From positions 1 to 17,327 of the forward strand of contig CAZVWW010000042.1 in assembly GCA_964631265.1 (NCBI GenBank): a DNA stretch of 17,327 bases, given 5' to 3'. This stretch comes from CAZVWW01 sp964631265. Lineage in GTDB: Bacteria; Thermotogota; Thermotogae; MWEM01. Positions 13,227 through 17,327 of this stretch are shown one piece after another. The notes beneath the pieces were generated by a model. That model was not told the origin of the DNA, did not search any database, and worked only from the letters and a program-made list of their open reading frames with translations. Position 1 is the first letter of the stretch. Each line of letters starts with the position of its first letter. The translations under genes and the position numbers were made by a program.

Positions 13227-13768
13227 GTGTATCATTTACCGAGGACGAAAGAGTTTTCAAAGCTATTACAAAAGATCATAAGATCTTAAAAGAGTTTGAA
13301 GCTGTTGTAGGTGTTCTTGGTAGTGATGCTTCTTCTATGCATAAAGACGATGACGGTTCTTCTATAAGTAACTATGAACTTGCAACAGTCCACGAGTTCG
13401 GTAGTGATGATGGTAAGATACCAGAAAGGTCTTTTTTAAGGCAAGCGATGGATACGAATCAGAATGCTATCACTAAGAAGATTATTGAAGTATACTTATC
13501 TGTGCTTGAAGGAAAAGACCCAAAAAAAGAGCTAGGTAAGCTAGGTGAGTTCGCAAGAGGATTAGTACTTGAACAGTTCAAGCAGGAAGGTGATCCTAAG
13601 TGGCCTCCTTTAGCACCTAGTACTGTGCTAGGAAGGCTTAAGAAAGTAAGTGCAGCACAAGCTAGCGCTTTCATTGGGAGAGGAGGCGACCTAGGATCTT
13701 CAGTACGGACTTTGCAGGATACTGGGCAACTTAGACAATCCATACACTCTGATGTGAGGAAAAAGTGA
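13223..13768 (+). CDS. Neck / tail-completion protein (HK97 gp10- or Mu gpG-like)
   Basis: The 181-residue product has the pattern of virion morphogenesis proteins at the neck: VVGVLGSDA near the N-terminus, an E-F-G motif in TVHEFGSDDGKIPERSFLR (about 55-73), a helical middle, WPPLAPST (about 125-132) and a C-terminal TLQDTGQLRQSI (about 162-173). These features (E.G....P.R.Fl, W.pl...T, L.dTG.L..si) are shared by HK97 gp10- and Mu gpG-like proteins, which join head and tail. GGAG (13212-13215) precedes the ATG by 7 bases. The sequence does not decide between the two families. Confidence 0.76.
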   Translation: MSVSFTEDERVFKAITKDHKILKEFEAVVGVLGSDASSMHKDDDGSSISNYELATVHEFGSDDGKIPERSFLRQAMDTNQNAITKKIIEVYLSVLEGKDPKKELGKLGEFARGLVLEQFKQEGDPKWPPLAPSTVLGRLKKVSAAQASAFIGRGGDLGSSVRTLQDTGQLRQSIHSDVRKK

Positions 13769-14130
13769 TGACTTGGGCAGGATCTATAATCAATAATGTT
13801 TCTGAAAGTATGACTTTGAGAAGGAAAATAGCTGGGAGTTATGACAGTTCAGGTAAATATATTGAAGGATCTTATTCTGACATTATTATCACCGGATCTA
13901 TACAGCCTGCGAGCCAACGTGATCTAGAGATGTTAGCTGAAGGAAGGCGTATATCTGAAGGTATGAAGCTTTATACCACAACAGATCTTAAAACTGCTAG
14001 CCCAAGTACCGGAGTTAATGCTGATATAATTATATATAGAGGACGTGAATTTGAGGTGGTTGCTGTAAGGAATTGGTACCAAACTACTGAATTTTACAAA
14101 GCTATACTGAAGAGGTTGGGCGATGGCTAG
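13768..14130 (+). CDS. Head closure / head-tail joining protein
   Basis: The 120-residue protein has SIQPASQRDLEMLAEGRRI (about 43-61), matching the 'iQP.s..el..L.eG.R' pattern of phage head-closure proteins, followed by LYTTTDL and a beta C-terminus (IIYRGREFEVVAVRNW). It probably plugs the connector after packaging and accepts the tail. A GTG at 13765 is possible, but GAGGA (13756-13760) is 7 bases from the ATG at 13768, which also forms a TGATG overlap with the previous stop, so I choose 13768. The gene overlaps the next one by 8 bases. Confidence 0.74.
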   Translation: MTWAGSIINNVSESMTLRRKIAGSYDSSGKYIEGSYSDIIITGSIQPASQRDLEMLAEGRRISEGMKLYTTTDLKTASPSTGVNADIIIYRGREFEVVAVRNWYQTTEFYKAILKRLGDG

Positions 14131-14629
14131 AGATACCTTATACACAAGTTTAGTATCTTGGGTAAAAAACTATATTAAAGTAGGCACACCTGCAGCTAGT
14201 ATACCAGTAATTAGAGCACAAGAGAATGGAGCTAGGCCGAGTTCAGAGCTTTTCGCTACATTAGATTTATCTAACTTTTCTCCTAAAGGATTTGCCTCTA
14301 AGGAAATAATTAATACAACAACTAATGAATATGCTTATAACTATATAGGCACTATTACAGTAAGTATTCAATTTTATGGGAAAGACGCACTAGAGCAACT
14401 AGAAAAGTTAAGAGCTACCACTGAGCATGAATACACAAAATCACTTTTAAATGATGCAGGTTCTGCGATTATGACGCAAGGTGATATACTAGATCTAACA
14501 GGGCTTAAAGACAGTAGGTACGAAGAAAGAGGTAGACTTGAGCTTGTAATGCATACAACTTTTAGATCAACTGAAGAAGTTAATTGGATTGAATCTGTAG
14601 AAATAAATGGCGAAACTATTAGTATATAG
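14123..14629 (+). CDS. Neck/tail terminator protein (gp12-/LIC_12616-like)
   Basis: The 168-residue protein fits phage neck-terminator proteins: an N-terminal helix (LYTSLVSWVKNYI, 6-18), IPVIRAQENGARPSSELFATLDL (about 27-49) matching the 'G.pRP..pYatl' segment, beta strands around YIGTITVSIQFYG, a central helix (ALEQLEKLRATTE) and a C-terminal strand region (ERGRLELVMHTTF). These proteins cap the tail tube and sheath at the head-proximal end. Start is set by AGAGG (14111-14115) 7 bases ahead. It is followed directly by the sheath gene. Confidence 0.74.
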   Translation: MARDTLYTSLVSWVKNYIKVGTPAASIPVIRAQENGARPSSELFATLDLSNFSPKGFASKEIINTTTNEYAYNYIGTITVSIQFYGKDALEQLEKLRATTEHEYTKSLLNDAGSAIMTQGDILDLTGLKDSRYEERGRLELVMHTTFRSTEEVNWIESVEINGETISI

Positions 14630-14638
14630 GAGATAAAA

Positions 14639-15958
14639 ATGCCTTCAATTCCAGGAATATTAAGCGTTACCGTAACAAGAGTAGCGACGCAGGTAGATAG
14701 GGCAGGGTTTGGAACCTTGCTTATTGTAGGTGAGAATGGTTCTTTTGGTGGTAATCGTATAAGAACTTACACAGATATTACAGGTGTAGCAGGAGATTTT
14801 GCTACTAGTGCTATCGAGTATAAGCTAGCTAATGATTACTTCAGTCAGGAACCTAAACCACAACAAGTAAAAATTGGTATTTATTCACCAGTTCAGTATG
14901 TTGGTGAGTTTGCTTTTGATGGCGCAATGAGTTCAGGTTCATTAGATTTTGACTATAATGGTCAAACTATTTCTGAGTCTTTCGACACTGACTTAGATAC
15001 AACGGTAGGAAACTTAGCCACTACATTAGCGGCGCTAGACGATGTAGCTACAGCTATCGCAAGTGGATCAACAGGAACAAGTGATTTAAAAATTACTATT
15101 ACAGCGACTGAAGGGTATACTATCTCAATAACTAATATTGTAGTTCCTGGTACAGTCACTACAGCCGAGTTTACAACTACAGTAGAGGGTGAAACTTATG
15201 AAGATGCTCTTAACGAGATAGTTAAGGAAGATGCAAACTTTTATGGGGTTGTTATTGGCTCAAGGCTTGTAAAAGATTGGACAAGAGTTGCTGCATGGAT
15301 ATCTGCAAACGGAGGCATATTCTATACAGGGGCTAATACAGCTGATTACTACAATGCAGCTGTTACAGATGATTGGTTAAGTGTTTCTCAAGATTCTTCT
15401 TATCTTAGAGTATTTAATGCTTATTCTAGTGATGCTGATAACTATATCGAGGCAGCTGTGCCAGGGAAAGAGTTTACTAAAGTTCCCGGCTCGTACACTA
15501 TGAAGTTTAAAACACTTACTGGCTTAGAAGTTGATAACCTTTCAGCTACTCAAAAACAAACAATCCATGATAAAAATGGAAATACTTACACTAGGGTGGC
15601 TGGAGCTAATATCTTAGAAAATGGTAAAGTTGGTAGTGGTATATCTGTCGATTCTGTCCGTGGCCAAGACTGGCTTGCACAAAGAATTATGGAAGATATA
15701 TATCAAGAGCTAGTGTCGGCTGAAAAAATACCATTTACTGACGCAGGTATTGCTATCATAGAAAATGTTATTAGAGCTAGATTAGACAATGGTGTAGCTG
15801 TAGGATATGTAGCACCGGGATATGAAGTTAGTTTACCTACCCTAGCAGAAGTTCTAGAGTCAGATAGACTTGCTAGGGAGCTTAAGGGGATAACATTTGA
15901 GTATAATGAGCAGGGTGCAATTGAGAAAGTAACTATCATCGGCTTGAACAACGGATAA
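14639..15958 (+). CDS. Tail sheath protein (DUF3383-type)
   Basis: The sheath contracts to drive the tube through the cell envelope. This 439-residue product has DUF3383 landmarks: an N-terminal Pro-Gly-rich start followed by FGTLLIVGENGSF (24-36), KLANDYFSQEPKPQQVKIG (62-80), FYGVVIGSRLVKDWTRVAAWI (about 201-221), a KFKTLTGLEVD segment, and C-terminal EVLESDRLARELKGITFEY. Between 88 and 178 a beta-rich segment is inserted (DFDYNGQTISESF, ITITATEGYTISI) resembling the extra modules of the cement protein. GGAG (14629-14632) precedes the start by 6 bases. Neighbours (terminator before, tube after) are as expected for a myovirus. Confidence 0.88.
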   Translation: MPSIPGILSVTVTRVATQVDRAGFGTLLIVGENGSFGGNRIRTYTDITGVAGDFATSAIEYKLANDYFSQEPKPQQVKIGIYSPVQYVGEFAFDGAMSSGSLDFDYNGQTISESFDTDLDTTVGNLATTLAALDDVATAIASGSTGTSDLKITITATEGYTISITNIVVPGTVTTAEFTTTVEGETYEDALNEIVKEDANFYGVVIGSRLVKDWTRVAAWISANGGIFYTGANTADYYNAAVTDDWLSVSQDSSYLRVFNAYSSDADNYIEAAVPGKEFTKVPGSYTMKFKTLTGLEVDNLSATQKQTIHDKNGNTYTRVAGANILENGKVGSGISVDSVRGQDWLAQRIMEDIYQELVSAEKIPFTDAGIAIIENVIRARLDNGVAVGYVAPGYEVSLPTLAEVLESDRLARELKGITFEYNEQGAIEKVTIIGLNNG

Positions 15959-15969
15959 GGAGCATAATT

Positions 15970-16404
15970 ATGAGTATTAAGCAGTACGACCCTGCCAAGG
16001 TTGCTATCATATTAGGTGGGCATATTGTCACAGGATTTGCAGACGGAAGTTTTGTTACAGTATCAAGAACTAATGACCAGTGGAACCACAAATCGGGTTC
16101 AGATGGCGAAGAGCTGAGGACAAAAACTAACGACTTCAAAGGTGAGATGACTCTTACATTAATGCAGTCATCTTCATCTAATACGTTTATCCAAGCGTTG
16201 AAAACAGCTGATGATATATCAGGTGATGGAGGGGTTCCTTTGCTGGTCAAAGATAACTCTTCTGATGGAACATTGGCATCTAGCGAGTATGTTTGGGTGA
16301 AGAAAGATCCTGATCTAGTTCGTGGCCGTGAAGACAACAACACTGAGTGGACTTTCTCTTGTAAAAGATTGACCATTGTGCATTCAGGACACAGCGAAAG
16401 TTAA
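15970..16404 (+). CDS. Tail tube protein (DUF3277-type)
   Basis: The 144-residue protein matches DUF3277 tube proteins: QYDPAKVAIILGGHIVTGFA (5-24), DGSFVTVSR (25-33), the GSDGEELRTKTNDFKGEMTL segment (about 43-62) and LMQSSSSNTFIQAL (about 64-77), ending in a strand region with WTFSCKRLTIV. It polymerises into the inner tube of the contractile tail. AAGGAG (15957-15962) lies 7 bases before the ATG. It directly follows the sheath gene, the usual myovirus order. Confidence 0.88.
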   Translation: MSIKQYDPAKVAIILGGHIVTGFADGSFVTVSRTNDQWNHKSGSDGEELRTKTNDFKGEMTLTLMQSSSSNTFIQALKTADDISGDGGVPLLVKDNSSDGTLASSEYVWVKKDPDLVRGREDNNTEWTFSCKRLTIVHSGHSES

Positions 16405-16432
16405 TTAACCATTTATAAAGAAGGATATAAAA

Positions 16433-16936
16433 ATGGCTATTAAAGTGAATAAAAAAACAACTAAAGTAAATGGTAAGGTATACACATTATACCCGATGAC
16501 TGGTACTGAAGCTATTAACTATGCTTATGATGTGATAAGTGCTGTGTCCCCTGCTCTAGGACAAGCTTTGAACGGTGCTGCTCCTAAGGTTAAGGGCGAT
16601 GCTCTTAATGATATCATGGATAAAGACAAGAAAATGCTTGATAAAAACTTAGAAAGCATGATCTCTCTTATTTCTGGTATCGATTTTAAGGGAGTATTAA
16701 ACAGCTTTTTTTATTCTTGTCCTAAAGATAAGTTTATTGCTATATGGGAAGCAACGAAGCCTTACATCAAAGAAGGTGAAGGTAAGGAACCCAATTGGGA
16801 ACTTGATTTTTCAGGGGATGCTTTATCACAAATTAAGCTACTTATGGCATATATTAAGGCATATATTACCCCTTTTTTGTCCGACTCAATGAATATAGCC
16901 GAAACTTCCCAGCCAAACAAAAAAACAATAGACTGA
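16433..16936 (+). CDS. Tail assembly chaperone (G-type frame)
   Basis: The 167-residue protein lies between the tube and tape measure genes, where tailed phages encode assembly chaperones that coat the tape measure protein. It starts with a beta segment KVNGKVYTLYPMTGTEAINY (about 11-30, shown here as two patterns: KVYTLYPM and TEAINY), followed by helices and a FKGVLNSFFYSC segment. It ends just after a run of seven A (16919-16925). GAAGGA precedes the start. A second frame overlaps and continues downstream, so this is the G product of a G/G-T pair. The family call is from position, size and frame arrangement, not from a strong motif. Confidence 0.72.
   Translation: MAIKVNKKTTKVNGKVYTLYPMTGTEAINYAYDVISAVSPALGQALNGAAPKVKGDALNDIMDKDKKMLDKNLESMISLISGIDFKGVLNSFFYSCPKDKFIAIWEATKPYIKEGEGKEPNWELDFSGDALSQIKLLMAYIKAYITPFLSDSMNIAETSQPNKKTID
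16919..16925 (+). promoter_or_regulatory. Slippery A7 run for the chaperone frameshift
   Basis: Seven A between C and C lie four codons before the frame-0 stop, where the chaperone and T frames overlap. One extra A, or a -1 slip, joins the frames. A possible stimulating hairpin (GCTCG 16971-16975 with CGAGC 16999-17003) is about 45 bases downstream, further than usual. Confidence 0.6.
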
Positions 16937-17136
16937 CCTCTAAGCTTAGTAATATCCCACATCATCGCTGGCTCGTTTGGAGACTTGTCTTCTCTAAGCG
17001 AGCTTCCTTATCAGAAATAGAAAAAGAATTTACTTTAGATGATATACTAGAAATGAATACAATTATTGCATACCGTGAAGCTTTAGAAGAAGAGCAACGG
17101 CGTGAAATGGAATTGCAAAATAGATCTAGAAGGTGA
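16924..17136 (+). CDS. T extension of the tail chaperone made by -1 frameshift (G-T product)
   Basis: The -1 frame relative to the chaperone is open from 16858 to TGA 17134-17136 but has no start codon with a ribosome binding site. Its first ATG would give only 27 residues. Read after a slip at the A7 run (16919-16925) it adds about 70 residues containing HHRWLVWRLV, ASLSEIEKEFTLDDILEMN and an EEEQRREMELQ helix, a pattern usual for phage T domains (W.lv...sl.eie...lddil.an). The fusion would be about 234 residues. In frame 0 the site reads AAC AAA AAA ACA, so simultaneous slippage is not ideal; P-site slippage or transcriptional slippage on A7 would work. Confidence 0.7.
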   Translation, partial: NNRLTSKLSNIPHHRWLVWRLVFSKRASLSEIEKEFTLDDILEMNTIIAYREALEEEQRREMELQNRSRR

Positions 17137-17139
17137 TTT

Positions 17140-17327
17140 ATGGCTACATTAAGAGAACTTTTAGTTAAGGTTGGTGTAAAAGTTGACGATAAACAACTCC
17201 AGTCATTAGATAAAGGATTACAGCAAGTAAAATCTAGTGCGATGCTCCTAGGAGGTGCACTAGTAGGTATTGGGGCTACACTTCTAGGAGTAACAAAAAG
17301 TGCAGCTGATTATGCAGATCAAATAGA
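17140..17327 (+). CDS. Tail tape measure protein, N-terminal start (partial, right edge)
   Basis: The frame from ATG 17140 is open to the window end (62 codons). The N-terminus (MATLRELLVKVGVKVDDKQ) followed by a helix with LDKGLQQVKSSA and a hydrophobic, glycine-rich stretch (LLGGALVGIGATLLGV, about 36-51) is typical of tape measure proteins, which set tail length and pass into the host membrane. AGAAGG (17128-17133) precedes the start. It follows the chaperone G-T pair directly, which is the canonical position. Confidence 0.82.
   Translation, partial: MATLRELLVKVGVKVDDKQLQSLDKGLQQVKSSAMLLGGALVGIGATLLGVTKSAADYADQI

Noticed and set aside
13491..13498. TATACTTA inside the neck-protein gene as another operator
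   Set aside because: It lies in coding sequence without promoter context and is expected by chance in AT-rich DNA.
15936..16376. Minus-strand open frame of 146 codons over the tail tube gene
   Set aside because: It is antisense to a clear DUF3277-type gene and has no ribosome binding site or recognisable motif.

Overview
This window is the packaging, head and proximal-tail module of a tailed double-stranded DNA phage or prophage with a contractile tail (myovirus morphotype). The evidence for a contractile tail is a DUF3383-type sheath gene followed by a DUF3277-type tube gene, a tail-chaperone pair and the start of a tape measure gene. The DNA is AT-rich, nearly every gene has a Shine-Dalgarno sequence of the GGAG/AAGGAG type, and most stops are TAA. 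This fits an AT-rich bacterial host, but the sequence alone does not identify it. A run of exactly 100 N at 3232-3331 marks a scaffold gap of unknown size, so this is probably a draft or metagenome assembly.

Layout. 1-228: end of an unrecognised gene. 229-546: non-coding stretch with three stem-closed inverted repeats and a near-consensus promoter, probably encoding a small structured RNA or leader. 547-4363 (+ strand): RuvC-like resolvase, HU/IHF-like protein, terminase small-subunit-like protein, a frameshifted D12-class DNA adenine methylase, a ParB-like protein broken by the gap, and a second D12-like methylase carrying a 9-bp tandem repeat. 4360-5127 (- strand): a lone winged-helix regulator with an internal in-frame start. 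5128-5319: divergent control region with palindromes. 5320-17327 (+ strand): terminase large subunit, portal, Mu F-like head protein, DUF2213 protease-like protein with nested scaffold, cement/decoration protein, DUF2184 major capsid, an unknown protein, head-tail connectors and completion proteins, tail terminator, sheath, tube, chaperone G and G-T frameshift product, and the start of the tape measure.

How the genes work together. TerS and TerL would drive packaging through the portal. The RuvC-like nuclease could resolve branched DNA before packaging. The two methylases and the ParB-like protein form a DNA-modification cassette inserted between TerS and TerL, probably altering the packaged DNA or protecting it from restriction. 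The structural operon is in classical assembly order. Several genes appear to make two products: the DUF2213 protein by internal start, the regulator by internal start, and the tail chaperone by a -1 shift on an A7 run. The clearest candidates for undescribed biology are the triple-stem non-coding region, the methylase minisatellite, the regulator with its palindrome-rich promoter region, and one beta-rich module that seems to be inserted in both the cement and sheath proteins.
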